This document shows positions 1 through 9,183 of a stretch of DNA of 64,000 nt, piece after piece. The translations under genes and the position numbers were made by a program. Below the pieces are notes generated by a model. The model worked only from the letters and a program-made list of their open reading frames with translations, was not told where the DNA came from and searched no databases. Source of the DNA: Cytobacillus firmus DS1 (GTDB lineage: Bacteria > Bacillota > Bacilli > Bacillales > Cytobacillaceae); the NCBI RefSeq assembly GCF_000565285.1, contig NZ_APVL01000010.1, positions 124,001 to 188,000 of the forward strand, given 5' to 3'. How positions within the stretch are numbered: the stretch's first letter is position 1; the number at the start of each line of letters is the position of its first letter.

Positions 1-444
1 TAATCGATGTTTTGCTCTTAATTCATCCTCTTTGGCATCTTCACGAGCCCGGACTAAATCCCTAAGTGCTTCGTCATCCTCTGTTGGCACATAAATAGAC
101 GTTAATTCACCTGCACGGAATAATTTTGCTAGTTTAATCGAATCTCTACGGTCAGTTTTAATGCGTTCACCTGGTTTCTTAGGGATTAAAGATGGGGCGA
201 TCACTTCACATTCAATTCCTAAGCTAAGAAAAACACGATATAAACCATAGCCAGTTGGACCAGCTTCATAGCACACTCGAAGATTCTCTTTTTCTCCAAG
301 CTTTTTTACTAATTTTCTAATGGATTCCGGAGTGTTAGGAATCATTCCCCAATACCTTGGCTCATCTCGACCCTCATCTGCAATGGCAACGGCAATTTTT
401 TCTTTTGAAACGTCTAAACCTACATATTTTATGGTATCCTTCAT
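1..444 (-). CDS. IS110-family transposase, N-terminal part (cut by window edge)
   Basis: I translated this by hand. It starts at the ATG at 444, 7 nt after an AAGGAG ribosome-binding site, and is still open at base 1, so 148 codons are visible. The start YVGLDVSK and the later TDRRDSIKLAKL motif are typical of the RuvC-like (DEDD) domain of IS110 transposases: Asp in LDVSK, Glu in CYEAGPTGYG and Asp in KTDRRD. In this family the N-terminal DEDD domain and a C-terminal Ser-containing Tnp domain jointly recombine the DNA under guidance of a non-coding bridge RNA from the element's end. The C-terminal domain lies outside the window, so intactness cannot be judged. The ribosome-binding site is buried in a 12-bp inverted repeat (448-459 with 533-544). 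Confidence 0.9.
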   Translation of the reverse strand, partial: MKDTIKYVGLDVSKEKIAVAIADEGRDEPRYWGMIPNTPESIRKLVKKLGEKENLRVCYEAGPTGYGLYRVFLSLGIECEVIAPSLIPKKPGERIKTDRRDSIKLAKLFRAGELTSIYVPTEDDEALRDLVRAREDAKEDELRAKHRL

Positions 445-545
445 AATAACTAGCTCCTTCCGTAATGTAGCTCTGATTTGGTTTGCTTTTCCAGTAAACA
501 GTGTAACCAAATTAACCTACGGTGTTACGAGTAAGGAGCTAGTTT
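445..545 (-). ncRNA. Structured leader of the IS110 element (candidate bridge RNA or RBS-sequestering hairpin)
   Basis: Three perfect inverted repeats are nested one inside the other: AACTAGCTCCTT at 448-459 with AAGGAGCTAGTT at 533-544, CGTAA at 461-465 with TTACG at 525-529, and ATTTGGTT at 476-483 with AACCAAAT at 505-512. The outer arm contains the transposase Shine-Dalgarno sequence. IS110-group elements are known to encode their bridge RNA in the non-coding end upstream of the transposase, so this position fits. It could equally be only a fold that blocks transposase translation from read-through transcripts. The element's exact left boundary is not visible to me. Confidence 0.4.
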
Positions 546-627
546 CGTTCATGATAACTTAATTAATCTCGTCAGAATAATGTTCATGCCTTTGTAAAAA
601 ATATTCTTGTCCAGGGGAGGTGTAGAC

Positions 628-753
628 ATGCCGAATCTTAATGATAACAAATTCAAAAAAATTCAATCTGAGAGCCAAAAGCAGGGTAAAACTTACGAAG
701 AGTATGCTGCTGAACTTGAAGCGAACAAAATGGAAGCTCAGAAAAGAAAATAA
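628..753 (+). CDS. Small hydrophilic protein of unknown function (41 aa)
   Basis: A 41-codon reading frame (MPNLNDNKF... to ...EAQKRK) starts 6 nt after a strong GGGGAGGTG ribosome-binding site and is followed within 10 nt by a clear intrinsic terminator, so it looks like a monocistronic gene. The product is highly charged, rich in Lys, Glu, Gln and Asn, with no cysteine, signal peptide or membrane segment. It is probably a short helical protein. I do not recognise the family. It lies just outside the IS110 left end and could be host or passenger DNA. Confidence 0.7.
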   Translation: MPNLNDNKFKKIQSESQKQGKTYEEYAAELEANKMEAQKRK

Positions 754-761
754 GTGACAGT

Positions 762-788
762 AAGGCAGGGAATCAATCCTGCCTTTTT
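762..788 (+). terminator. Intrinsic terminator of the 41-aa protein gene
   Basis: AGGCAGG pairs with CCTGCCT around an 8-nt loop and runs into five T residues. Confidence 0.8.
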
Positions 789-965
789 AGTACCCCCTGC
801 ATAGCAGGAATTGTCACTGTATGTAACTTTTCTGTTCCCTACACAAAATCTAACATGGTATATTTAATAATTTGTCCGCATCCCGGTCATAGTTTGTTAA
901 CATTTACGCATTACAATATAAATGTACCGAAACATTATAAAGCCCTTTTTCTTTACCCCTTCAGG

Positions 966-996
966 TCCGGCCCTTTTTAAGCGGCCGGATTTTTTA
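966..996 (+). terminator. Intrinsic terminator-like hairpin
   Basis: TCCGGCC (966-972) pairs with GGCCGGA (983-989) and is followed by six T residues. There is no gene immediately upstream on this strand; the 754-1077 interval holds only this hairpin and the terminators of its neighbours. Confidence 0.65.
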
Positions 997-1040
997 TGTT
1001 TATCTTTTACGATGGGCATTAAAAGCTCTGTTAACTGCCT

Positions 1041-1072
1041 AAAAAAAGCCCCTCTGACAATCAGAATAGCTT
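1041..1072 (-). terminator. Terminator of glcU-gdh
   Basis: On the minus strand AGC-TATTCTGA pairs with TCAGAG-GGCT and is followed by seven T residues, just after the gdh stop codon. Confidence 0.7.
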
Positions 1073-1077
1073 TCCAT

Positions 1078-1875
<798 letters not shown>

Positions 1876-2730
1876 CTATTTTTTCGTAAAGCCCAGCAAT
1901 ACTCCCCCAGCAATAATAAACAAACAGCCAAGGAGAACCATAAACACCTGTTTTCTGCTTTTCCGCTCATTTAAAAAGAAAAGCCCTCCAATGGTCGAAA
2001 TTACTATTCCGGTCTGAGAAAGCGAAAAGCTGGTGGCCACACCGATCTTCGGAAGGGAAAGCAGCAATCCCAGATTCCCGGTGCTCCAAATCAGCCCCGT
2101 AATGATATTACGGATTGCATATTTGTTATATGGCCTGCGGCGGAGGGTTATGAGGAATGCTCCTGTTACCATTCCAATCGCCTGAGGCAGGATGGCAGAC
2201 CAGCCGTCAATTTCAAACCAGCGAATTAGTACCACATACCCGACAAAGCCTGCTGTCGATAAAAGGAGTACAAGAAGGCCTTTCTTGAGACTTTTTCCCT
2301 GTTCCTTGTCATTTCCCTGTTTCAAAGAAGTAAGAACAGCACCAACAATAATGCAGACCAGAGAAGTTACTCCGATGATAACGCTCATTGTTGTTTCCCA
2401 TTCTTTAAAGATAAATACTCCAAAAAATGTCGTTCCTATAAGCTGCAGTCCTGTGGACATCGGAGCTGTCTTAGCAACCCCCAAATAGTGGACTGCCCCA
2501 AACTGATTTTTCTGCCCAATCGACCAGAACAAACCAGATATAAAGCCGACTGCCCAAACTATATTGGAAAGGTCCGGGCTCTTAAAAAGATAGACAGCGA
2601 TGGCAAAGAATAAGGCTCCTATTGTCGTACCTAGCGTCTGACTGTCTTCGTCCCCGCCAAGCTTGTTGCTGACAAATACAATGCTGCCCCATGAAACCGC
2701 TGCTATGAGGGCTAATAGAATTCCTGTCAT
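1876..2730 (-). CDS. glcU: Glucose uptake protein, GRP/DMT-type permease
   Basis: A 284-residue permease with about ten hydrophobic segments and the GlcU/RhaT-type start ALIAAVSWGSIVFVSNKLGG followed by SQTLGTTIGALFFA. Family knowledge: GlcU is a proton-coupled glucose importer that supplies the adjacent glucose dehydrogenase. The frame is open for 11 codons further upstream, but the ATG at 2730 follows AAAGATGAGG at good spacing and matches the usual GlcU N-terminus, so I use it. A probable sigma-G promoter lies 37-66 bp upstream. A C-terminal FLNERKSRKQ loop precedes the last helix. Confidence 0.9.
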   Translation of the reverse strand: MTGILLALIAAVSWGSIVFVSNKLGGDEDSQTLGTTIGALFFAIAVYLFKSPDLSNIVWAVGFISGLFWSIGQKNQFGAVHYLGVAKTAPMSTGLQLIGTTFFGVFIFKEWETTMSVIIGVTSLVCIIVGAVLTSLKQGNDKEQGKSLKKGLLVLLLSTAGFVGYVVLIRWFEIDGWSAILPQAIGMVTGAFLITLRRRPYNKYAIRNIITGLIWSTGNLGLLLSLPKIGVATSFSLSQTGIVISTIGGLFFLNERKSRKQVFMVLLGCLFIIAGGVLLGFTKK

Positions 2731-2766
2731 GGTGTGTACCTCATCTTTCGATTTTATGTACATTTT

Positions 2767-2796
2767 TAGATTGCAGTTATATAAGGGCTCTTATTC
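2767..2796 (-). promoter_or_regulatory. Candidate sigma-G promoter for glcU-gdh
   Basis: Minus-strand -35 GAATA (2796-2792), an 18-bp spacer and -10 CAATCTA (2773-2767). This fits the forespore sigma-G pattern GHATR-N18-CATNHTA with one mismatch. B. subtilis glcU-gdh is known to be sigma-G dependent. No good sigma-A promoter was seen. Confidence 0.5.
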
Positions 2797-3024
2797 CACA
2801 AGCAAAAAAGTATTTAATTATTTGTTATCATTCCACATAAGCAATCCAATAAAACCATGATAAACAGCAATCTATCTATATTAATAGCCGTTTAACAGAT
2901 ATTTCAATATAATAATTTATCGCACAATTTATAATATTTGTGTTAAACTAACAAATATCACTGCAGGATAACAGTGAAAAGCCATTATTCTCTTTTATAT
3001 AATAATCACTTCGGAGGGAATCGA

Positions 3025-4257
3025 ATGAAAAACGCAATTAGCAAGTGGAACCAAATAAGCCTGGTTAAAAGAATTCTGCTGGGTATCATCGCAGGTATAG
3101 CCCTCGCTTTGACTATTCCGAAAGCAGCGGGATGGGTTTCTATCTTTGGTACTTTATTTGTAGGTGCATTAAAAGCAGTAGCACCGGTACTGGTTTTTTT
3201 CCTGGTAATGCATGCCATTTCCAAGCATAGAAGCGGCCAGCAGACAAATATGAAGTCCATTATAGCTCTTTATGGTGTAAGCACCTTTTTAGCCGGACTT
3301 GTCGCCGTTGTAGCAAGCTTTATTTTTCCTGTCACTCTTTCACTTGTACCGGGAGCAGAGGATGTAACACCTCCTGGAGGGATAGCAGACGTTCTTACAA
3401 CCCTGCTGACTAATGTTGTGGACAACCCGGTCAATGCATTGATCAATGGCAATTATATCGGCATCCTGACTTGGGCAATCCTTCTTGGCATTGCCATAAG
3501 AAAAGCAGCTGATACAACAAAAAACATGCTCGCAAACTTCTCAGATGCCATCTCGACTCTAGTAAAATGGGTGATCAGCTTCGCTCCAATCGGAATTATG
3601 GGTCTTGTGTTTGATGCGATTGTCAGCAATGGGCTTTCTGCACTGATGGATTACGGCAAGTTACTGATCATCCTACTGGGCTGCATGTTCTTTATTGCTC
3701 TGATTGTGAATCCTCTTATCGTATTTTTTAATATTCGCAGAAATCCATATCCTCTTGTTTTTAGATGCTTACGGGAAAGCGGAATTACAGCGTTCTTTAC
3801 ACGCAGCTCAGCAGCAAACATTCCTGTAAATATGAGCTTATGCGAAAAGCTTGGGCTGGATGAAGATACGTATTCCGTATCCATTCCATTAGGCGCAACG
3901 GTTAATATGGCAGGTGCAGCTGTTACAATTTCTGTTCTGACTCTTGCAGCGGTTCACACTTTAGGTATTCAAGTAGACTTTGGAACAGCCTTAATCCTTA
4001 GTGTATTAGCAGCAGTTTCTGCCGCAGGGGCCTCAGGAGTGGCAGGCGGATCCCTTCTTCTCATTCCTTTAGCAGCCAGCTTATTCGGAATTCCGGATGA
4101 CGTAGCGATGCAGGTTGTCGCGGTAGGATTCATTATTGGGGTATTACAGGATTCATGCGAAACAGCCCTTAACTCTTCCTCAGATGTTCTATTTACAGCA
4201 ACAGCTGAATATGCAAAGAAGCGAAAGGAAAGCAAAATTGCAAAACTTAGTGCATAA
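3025..4257 (+). CDS. sstT: Serine/threonine:Na+ symporter SstT
   Basis: A 410-residue dicarboxylate/amino acid:cation symporter (DAACS) family protein. The membrane hairpin signatures are visible: [14 protein letters not shown] near residue 270, [12 protein letters not shown] near 293 and [16 protein letters not shown] near 345, ending in [16 protein letters not shown]. These are characteristic of SstT, which imports serine and threonine with sodium, rather than of glutamate carriers. The frame extends 17 codons upstream, but the ATG at 3025 follows CGGAGGGA at ideal spacing. It is monocistronic, with tandem terminators downstream. Confidence 0.92.
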   Translation: MKNAISKWNQISLVKRILLGIIAGIALALTIPKAAGWVSIFGTLFVGALKAVAPVLVFFLVMHAISKHRSGQQTNMKSIIALYGVSTFLAGLVAVVASFIFPVTLSLVPGAEDVTPPGGIADVLTTLLTNVVDNPVNALINGNYIGILTWAILLGIAIRKAADTTKNMLANFSDAISTLVKWVISFAPIGIMGLVFDAIVSNGLSALMDYGKLLIILLGCMFFIALIVNPLIVFFNIRRNPYPLVFRCLRESGITAFFTRSSAANIPVNMSLCEKLGLDEDTYSVSIPLGATVNMAGAAVTISVLTLAAVHTLGIQVDFGTALILSVLAAVSAAGASGVAGGSLLLIPLAASLFGIPDDVAMQVVAVGFIIGVLQDSCETALNSSSDVLFTATAEYAKKRKESKIAKLSA

Positions 4258-4262
4258 TAAAT

Positions 4263-4326
4263 AAAGGAGTCACTCTAAGGTGACTCCTTTACTGAAGCCC
4301 TGTCGTTTAAGACGGGCTTTTTTTTA
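4263..4326 (+). terminator. Tandem terminators after sstT
   Basis: AAAGGAGTCAC pairs with GTGACTCCTTT (4263-4290). A second hairpin, AAGCC-CTGTC with GACGGGCTT, follows with eight T residues (4295-4326). The gene on the other side is convergent. Confidence 0.8.
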
Positions 4327-4345
4327 TGTATTGTGTCGTTACTAT

Positions 4346-4741
4346 TCACTTCGCATTTGCATCAGGCTGGTGAATTCCGAAAATATTCCCTTCTGTATCC
4401 TTGTAGTAACCCTGCCAAGCCATTCCAGGAAGAGCATACTTCGGCAGAGCGACAGTGCCGCCATTCTCAAGGATTCTGGCTTCAGCTGCATCATAATCTT
4501 CCACACCCATCGTACACGCATATCCATTTAACGCTTGATTAGCTCCCGGGGGCGGCCCCTGCCTTTGCATCAAAGCACCATTAATGCCCGGCTCTTCTTC
4601 ATTTCCAGTCACTGCTCCATAATAAGGCATTCCGGCGTACTCACTCCAATCCTGAAATGACCATCCGAATACCTCGCCATAAAACTTCTTGGCCCGCTCC
4701 ATGTCATCCACATGAACTTCAAAATGAACTAATCTGCCCAT
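4346..4741 (-). CDS. VOC (glyoxalase/bleomycin-resistance) family protein
   Basis: A 131-residue single vicinal-oxygen-chelate fold protein. It begins GRLVHFEVHVDDMERAKKFYGEVFGW and ends with DTEGNIFGIHQPD; the N-terminal His, central residues and the Gln near the end of the last strand are candidate metal ligands. Members of this family include metalloenzymes and antibiotic-binding proteins, and the substrate cannot be read from the sequence. The ATG follows TGAGGAGGATT. No operon partner is evident. Confidence 0.85.
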   Translation of the reverse strand: MGRLVHFEVHVDDMERAKKFYGEVFGWSFQDWSEYAGMPYYGAVTGNEEEPGINGALMQRQGPPPGANQALNGYACTMGVEDYDAAEARILENGGTVALPKYALPGMAWQGYYKDTEGNIFGIHQPDANAK

Positions 4742-5043
4742 AGAATCCTCCTCAGACTTGTAATCGCTTACATAATTATTATAATGCTTGTGTAAAAAAG
4801 TACAACTTAAAAAGGGACATTCACATATAGAACGTCACCTCCACATACTCCTATTTATCATTTCTTTGCTATAAGCGACTCAATTTCTTTTGTAATATCA
4901 GCAATATACTTATTGTTCAGCTCCTCTTTATCTTTTCCTCTGCTTCAATCATCACCTTTTTAACACAATTAAACAATGTCCATCGGCTTCCGTGATGGTC
5001 CACTTTAGATCAGCAAGGGAAGATTCACTTATTTCACCGTCAA
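4742..5043. other. Non-coding, probably decayed sequence
   Basis: No intact gene is visible. On the minus strand three short frames (for example ...DKEELNNKYIADITKEIES... ending at 4861) look like fragments of one former coding sequence joined by frameshifts. I cannot name the family. Confidence 0.4.
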
Positions 5044-5358
5044 TCACTGACGCGCATCGTTAAAATCATAATTAGAGGTTAAATATAAAGTTAAAGCGCG
5101 GTAATAAATTTTTCCCAGCTTCTCCCTGCCAAGTTCCTGTCCGATTAGGTACGCAGCATGGTTTGTTATGGAAGAATTCACATGGACTCCGCCATTATCG
5201 ACATTTAAAGGCATGTCGTAATATTCATCCATATTTGCCGGATAGACTCCGCTGCCATATGCTGCTCTTTCCGGATTACTTACGACAACACTGTTAGGAT
5301 CACTTAAGCTGCGGAATCTCGTTCTCCCAATAGTTAAAAAATTACCAAACCCCTTTCT
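5044..5358 (-). pseudogene. Remnant of a thermolysin-like M4 neutral metalloprotease
   Basis: The minus-strand frame reads IGRTRFRSLSDPNSV, then DNGGVHVNSSITNHAAYLIG, then KLGKIYYRALTLYL. This is the C-terminal catalytic subdomain of secreted M4 proteases, including the DNGGVH segment that follows the active site and its conserved His. The HExxH zinc helix, propeptide and signal peptide are absent. A stop codon interrupts the frame at 5358 and another follows DARQ at 5044. The flanks on the minus strand (about 4850-5040) contain only short broken frames. I read this as an old gene deletion remnant, not a functional protein. Confidence 0.8.
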
Positions 5359-5475
5359 TTATAATAAATTATTATTAAAATACAGACCGAATCTATCGTT
5401 TAATAGTTAACGAAGCTTTTTTTGTCTATTCTGTATACGCCACAATATTGTCACACAACAATAGACAGGATTTTA

Positions 5476-5507
5476 TTGCGTATTTTCATATACCCCATAT
5501 AGTATAT
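5476..5507 (+). promoter_or_regulatory. Promoter and small palindrome upstream of the CoA-disulfide reductase gene
   Basis: -35 TTGCGT (5476-5481), a 16-bp spacer and -10 TATAGT (5498-5503). An imperfect palindrome with ATATAC (5488-5493) and GTATAT (5502-5507) arms overlaps the -10. Its left half, TATACCCC, resembles half of a CsoR/CstR-type operator, but the right half lacks the matching GGGG, so the operator reading is weak. Confidence 0.3.
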
Positions 5508-5642
5508 TAATATAAACAATATCTTTTAAACACATCATCATAAAAGGGGATGACTGTACTTTTGCAGGAGTAAACACTGACGGGATTTACAAGTGAAAAA
5601 ATCAGGTTAAGCATATTTAAAAATAGTCAGGAGGAATATATC

Positions 5643-7550
5643 ATGTCAAAGAAAATTGTTATTGTAGGCGGTGTTGCGGGTGGTGCTACTGCTGCTGCAC
5701 GATTAAGAAGATTAGATGAAAAGTCAACGATCGTCCTGTTTGAACGGGGTGAACATATCTCGTTCGCCAATTGCGGTCTTCCCTATTATATCGGTGAAAC
5801 CATTAAGGATCGGAATAAGCTTTTGTTACAAACGCCTGAAGGTATGAGCAAAAAATTTAATCTGGATATTCGCAATCTTTCAGAGGTTATCGGAATAAGC
5901 CGTGAACAAAAAACAGTGGAAGTCAAAAACCTCCGTACCGGTGAAATCTATAAGGAATCATACGACACTCTACTTTTATCACCAGGTGCAAAGCCCATCG
6001 TGCCGCCTATTGAAGGGCTATCAGAGGCGCAGAATGTTTTCACTCTCAGAAATATTCCGGATACAGATAAAATAAAGGCGTTTGTTGATGAGCAGCATCC
6101 GGAAAGCGCAGTTGTAATTGGAGGAGGATTTATCGGGCTGGAAATGGCAGAGAATTTGGCAGAGCGCGGGATTCACGTAACGGTGGTGGAATTAGGCAAG
6201 CAGGTGATGGCCCCTATCGATTTTGAAATGGCCTCTATCGTTCATTCCCATCTCAATGAAAAAGGAGTCGATTTGATATTAGAGGATGGAGTCAAGGCGT
6301 TTAAGCAGTATGGGAAAACCATTGAACTGGCAAGCGGGACACAGCTTTGCACCGACATGGCGATTTTATCCATAGGGGTAAAACCTGAAAATAAGCTGGC
6401 CCTCATGGCAGGGCTGGATGTAGGACAGCGCGGGGGAATTCTGGTAAACGAGTATCTGCAAACGGAAGATCCAGATATTTATGCCATTGGCGATGCCGTT
6501 GAAGTGAGGGATTTTATCAATGGAAATGCAGCCATGATTCCTTTAGCAGGCCCGGCTAACCGCCAGGGAAGAATTGCAGCCAATAATATTTACGGGAAGC
6601 AGGAAAAGTATAAAGGGACACTCGGTACATCCATTGCCAAAGTATTTGATTTAACCGTCGCCTCCACAGGCATCAATGAAAAACAGCTGTCACAGCTGGG
6701 CATGAAATATCAGGCTGTCCATATTCATCCAAGCTCCCATGCAGGTTATTATCCTGGAGCCGCTCCAATCAGTATAAAACTGCTATTTAGTCCAGATACA
6801 GGAAAAATCTATGGTGCACAGGCAATTGGGGAAGATGGAGCAGACAAAAGAATTGATGTAATTTCCACAGCCATAAAAGGCAATTTAACTGTGTTTGATT
6901 TGAATGAAATTGAGCTGTCCTACGCTCCGCCATTTTCATCTGCGAAGGATCCTGTCAATATGGCAGGATATGTGGCAGAAAACATCATAAATGGCGACAC
7001 GGTTACCGTCCAGTGGAATGAAATCGATGAAATCGTTGAAAATGGCGGCCTCCTGATCGACGTCCGGGAGCCAATCGAAAGGGAAATGGGCTATATTGCA
7101 GGTTCTATAAACATTCCGCTGAGTGAAATACGGGATCGCCTGAATGAAATCCCTAAGGACAAAACGGTTTATGTTTCATGCCAGGTTGGTTTAAGAGGCT
7201 ATTTAGCTTCTCGTATTCTCAAAGAAAATGGCTTTGTTGTGAAAAATCTGGATGGGGGCTGGAAAACATATTCAGCTGTTCATCAGAAAAAGAGAGCCCT
7301 CAATCCAGAGTACGAGGAACACATTCATCCATCCATCTCCATTGATGCAGCGGGGTTAACCTGTCCCGGGCCAATTATGGAGGTCCATAAAAACATAAAG
7401 TTCCTTCAGTCAGGTGAATATCTTCAGATCACCACAACTGATTGCAATTTTGTAAAAGATATTGCTTCGTGGTGTGAAAAAAATGGACATTTGCTGGTTA
7501 AGACCGGACACAGCAGCAAACACTATCAAACCATTATTCAAAAACGGTAA
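5643..7550 (+). CDS. CoA-disulfide reductase fused to rhodanese and TusA-like domains
   Basis: This is a 635-residue flavoprotein with three modules. Residues 1-445 are a pyridine-nucleotide disulfide reductase: the FAD motif GGVAGGATAAARLRRL starts near 9, the redox Cys44 lies in SFANCGLP, the NAD(P) motif VIGGGFIGLEMAE is near 157, and the FAD motif IYAIGDA is near 280. A rhodanese domain follows (about 455-555) with LIDVREPIE and the active-site loop VSCQVGLRG. The last part (about 562-635) is TusA-like, with the sulfur-carrier motif AGLTCPGPIM. Family knowledge: such CoADR-RHD proteins reduce CoA persulfide or polysulfide and pass sulfane sulfur between domains. The start follows CAGGAGG. 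It is followed by a terminator. Confidence 0.9.
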   Translation: MSKKIVIVGGVAGGATAAARLRRLDEKSTIVLFERGEHISFANCGLPYYIGETIKDRNKLLLQTPEGMSKKFNLDIRNLSEVIGISREQKTVEVKNLRTGEIYKESYDTLLLSPGAKPIVPPIEGLSEAQNVFTLRNIPDTDKIKAFVDEQHPESAVVIGGGFIGLEMAENLAERGIHVTVVELGKQVMAPIDFEMASIVHSHLNEKGVDLILEDGVKAFKQYGKTIELASGTQLCTDMAILSIGVKPENKLALMAGLDVGQRGGILVNEYLQTEDPDIYAIGDAVEVRDFINGNAAMIPLAGPANRQGRIAANNIYGKQEKYKGTLGTSIAKVFDLTVASTGINEKQLSQLGMKYQAVHIHPSSHAGYYPGAAPISIKLLFSPDTGKIYGAQAIGEDGADKRIDVISTAIKGNLTVFDLNEIELSYAPPFSSAKDPVNMAGYVAENIINGDTVTVQWNEIDEIVENGGLLIDVREPIEREMGYIAGSINIPLSEIRDRLNEIPKDKTVYVSCQVGLRGYLASRILKENGFVVKNLDGGWKTYSAVHQKKRALNPEYEEHIHPSISIDAAGLTCPGPIMEVHKNIKFLQSGEYLQITTTDCNFVKDIASWCEKNGHLLVKTGHSSKHYQTIIQKR

Positions 7551-7578
7551 TTGTTTTTTTCAGGATAATAGCTTGGGA

Positions 7579-7608
7579 AAAAGGAGGAATATCAAACTCC
7601 TTTTTCTT
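7579..7608 (+). terminator. Terminator after the CoA-disulfide reductase gene
   Basis: AAAAAGGAG pairs with CTCCTTTTT; T-rich tail. Confidence 0.75.
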
Positions 7609-7689
7609 ATGCTTGAGTTTCTATAGTACAGAATAGACAATCTGCCTTATAATATGAAGTGGCATTATTAATTGGAGGTGAATGATCCT

Positions 7690-8016
7690 ATGGGAAACAT
7701 ACATAATACGTTTGGGTTAAACAAATTCAAAACGATGAAGGAAACATCAAAGGGTGTTGAATTTAAACATATTGGAAACGACGAAATCATTTATCTGCTT
7801 CCGAACAAAGAAATTACGATCGTTTTAAATCCAAAAACCGTTGAAGGCAATAAGAAGCTTGTGGAAAAATCCACTGGTCTGAGTCATAGTACTGCACTAA
7901 GGGAATTCCCTAAACGGGAACATACTGGCCTTGAACCAATTTCCTATGGATATGCATATAAATTTTTATCTGAAGATGAATTAGATGCATTCCTAAGTGA
8001 GTTAAATAATTTTTAG
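7690..8016 (+). CDS. Uncharacterised 108-aa protein
   Basis: The frame opens at a TTG at 7672, but GGAGGTG at 7674-7680 places the start at the ATG at 7690 (MGNIHNTFGLNKF). The protein is soluble, mixed alpha/beta in appearance and without signal, membrane segment or cysteines. It ends in an acidic helix (SEDELDAFLSELNNF). I do not recognise a family. It is monocistronic between two terminators, and its strong Shine-Dalgarno and clean ends support a real gene. Confidence 0.7.
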   Translation: MGNIHNTFGLNKFKTMKETSKGVEFKHIGNDEIIYLLPNKEITIVLNPKTVEGNKKLVEKSTGLSHSTALREFPKREHTGLEPISYGYAYKFLSEDELDAFLSELNNF

Positions 8017-8027
8017 TTTCTAAAAAA

Positions 8028-8077
8028 AGTTCCTTTCCCAAATGACAAAAAATAAACTGGGTCAGGAACCATTTTTA
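8028..8077. terminator. Bidirectional terminator
   Basis: GTTCCT...CCCA pairs with TGGG...AGGAAC. T-runs on both strands serve the converging genes on either side. Confidence 0.6.
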
Positions 8078-8726
8078 TTTCTTCTTTTGCCTAAACAAAT
8101 CAATGGATTTATACCCTTGTGATAAAATATCGACCATTTGGGCTTTTCGTTTCTCACGGGTTTTCTGCTGTTTAACAGAAAAGATGTAGCGAGCCCAATC
8201 CTTTTGGTAACCTGGGGTTAGTTCCTGATAAAATATCAATTCATTTGGATGATTTGATAAGATTTCTACAATATCATTCACGTTATTTTCATAATCAGCC
8301 ACACATTGACTAGGAGCTGATGACTTTTTCTCTTTGTTCTTTACTCGTTTCCATCCAACTACCGTAAAGACATCATCCATACTAACCATTTTCGAGAATT
8401 TCACTTCGCTATTTTCCAAATACCCATCTTCTCCGACTTTCATTGCCGGGAAAATATCATCCCTATGAACGTATGTATCATACCGTTTATTCTCTTTTTT
8501 AGGATAAGAGAAAAATAAATATCCTTTTTCAAGCAGGTGTTCTTCATTCTATTACTTTTCGTGTATAAAACACCATTTCATCAATTGTTTCTACAAAGAA
8601 GAAGATTGCATCATGTTCTCCTGATAAAGTGGTTATGCATTCATTAAATACAGCATAGTCACTTGGCTGGTTGAGAACAGCCAAATTATTATATTAGTTA
8701 AGCTTTAATTTATAAATGATTGACAT
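8075..8726 (-). pseudogene. YdeI/OmpD-associated-like protein gene, disrupted
   Basis: The 3' part (8443-8075 and about 33 codons upstream) ends ...YQELTPGYQKDWARYIFS followed by KQQKTREKRK, matching the C-terminus of B. subtilis YdeI-like proteins. The preceding frame (SSGEH-like segment ...FFFVETIDEMVFYTRKVIE) stops at a TGA near 8545, and the coding sense continues in the next frame as EEHLLEKGYLFFSYPKK, indicating a one-base insertion or deletion. Further 5', an ATG at 8726 with a GGAGCAG site opens the frame, but codon 11 (8696-8694) is TAA. One nonsense change plus one frameshift mark it as a pseudogene. Function of intact relatives is poorly known. Confidence 0.75.
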
Positions 8727-8988
8727 AATATACTGCTCCTTTAAATTACCTTCACTTTTCTAAATAGTTTATTAAAGCATCCAAATCTTTCGCACTGGCT
8801 TTCTTAAAGGCTCCAGGGATTGGAATTGCCAATGAGAGTTACCCCTTCCAGTTCATGGTAATTCAAGAAGGGGAATTTAAAACATTAACACTTTTATGCG
8901 TTTTCACTTTAATAAGTTGAAATAAAAAACAGAATTGTATAAAATTAAAGTGGTCGAACCCTCACAATTCGACCCCCTATTATCCATT

Positions 8989-9017
8989 GAGCTTAGGAAT
9001 TTTCTAAGCTCTTTTTT
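8989..9017 (+). terminator. Terminator-like hairpin
   Basis: GAGCTTAG pairs with CTAAGCTC and is followed by six T residues. No intact upstream gene is visible on this strand. Confidence 0.55.
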
Positions 9018-9146
9018 AATGATGCTTTCCTGCCAGTTTGTATAAGATCGATTGAAACTGAAAAACGTATCCTAATTCAAGCTTTATTGGCGACAGGGTA
9101 TTTTTAAAACCCATAGACTTACCCATCCTATTTATAAAACCACAGA

Positions 9147-9183
9147 AGATGCCTGCACTTTTCCATCAGGCAGGCATCTTTTG
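9147..9183 (+). terminator. Terminator-like hairpin downstream of the mini HNH-repeat gene
   Basis: AGATGCCTGC pairs with GCAGGCATCT, with T residues on the plus-strand side. Confidence 0.55.

Noticed and set aside
5040..5060. TGA after DARQ in the M4 fragment as a possible selenocysteine codon
   Set aside because: The frame meets another stop after four codons, and M4 proteases have no selenocysteine at that site.
8520..8550. TGA in the YdeI-like gene as a possible selenocysteine codon, prompted by selC
   Set aside because: The coding sense continues in a different frame after the TGA, so it is a frameshift; no Cys-like position in the family there.
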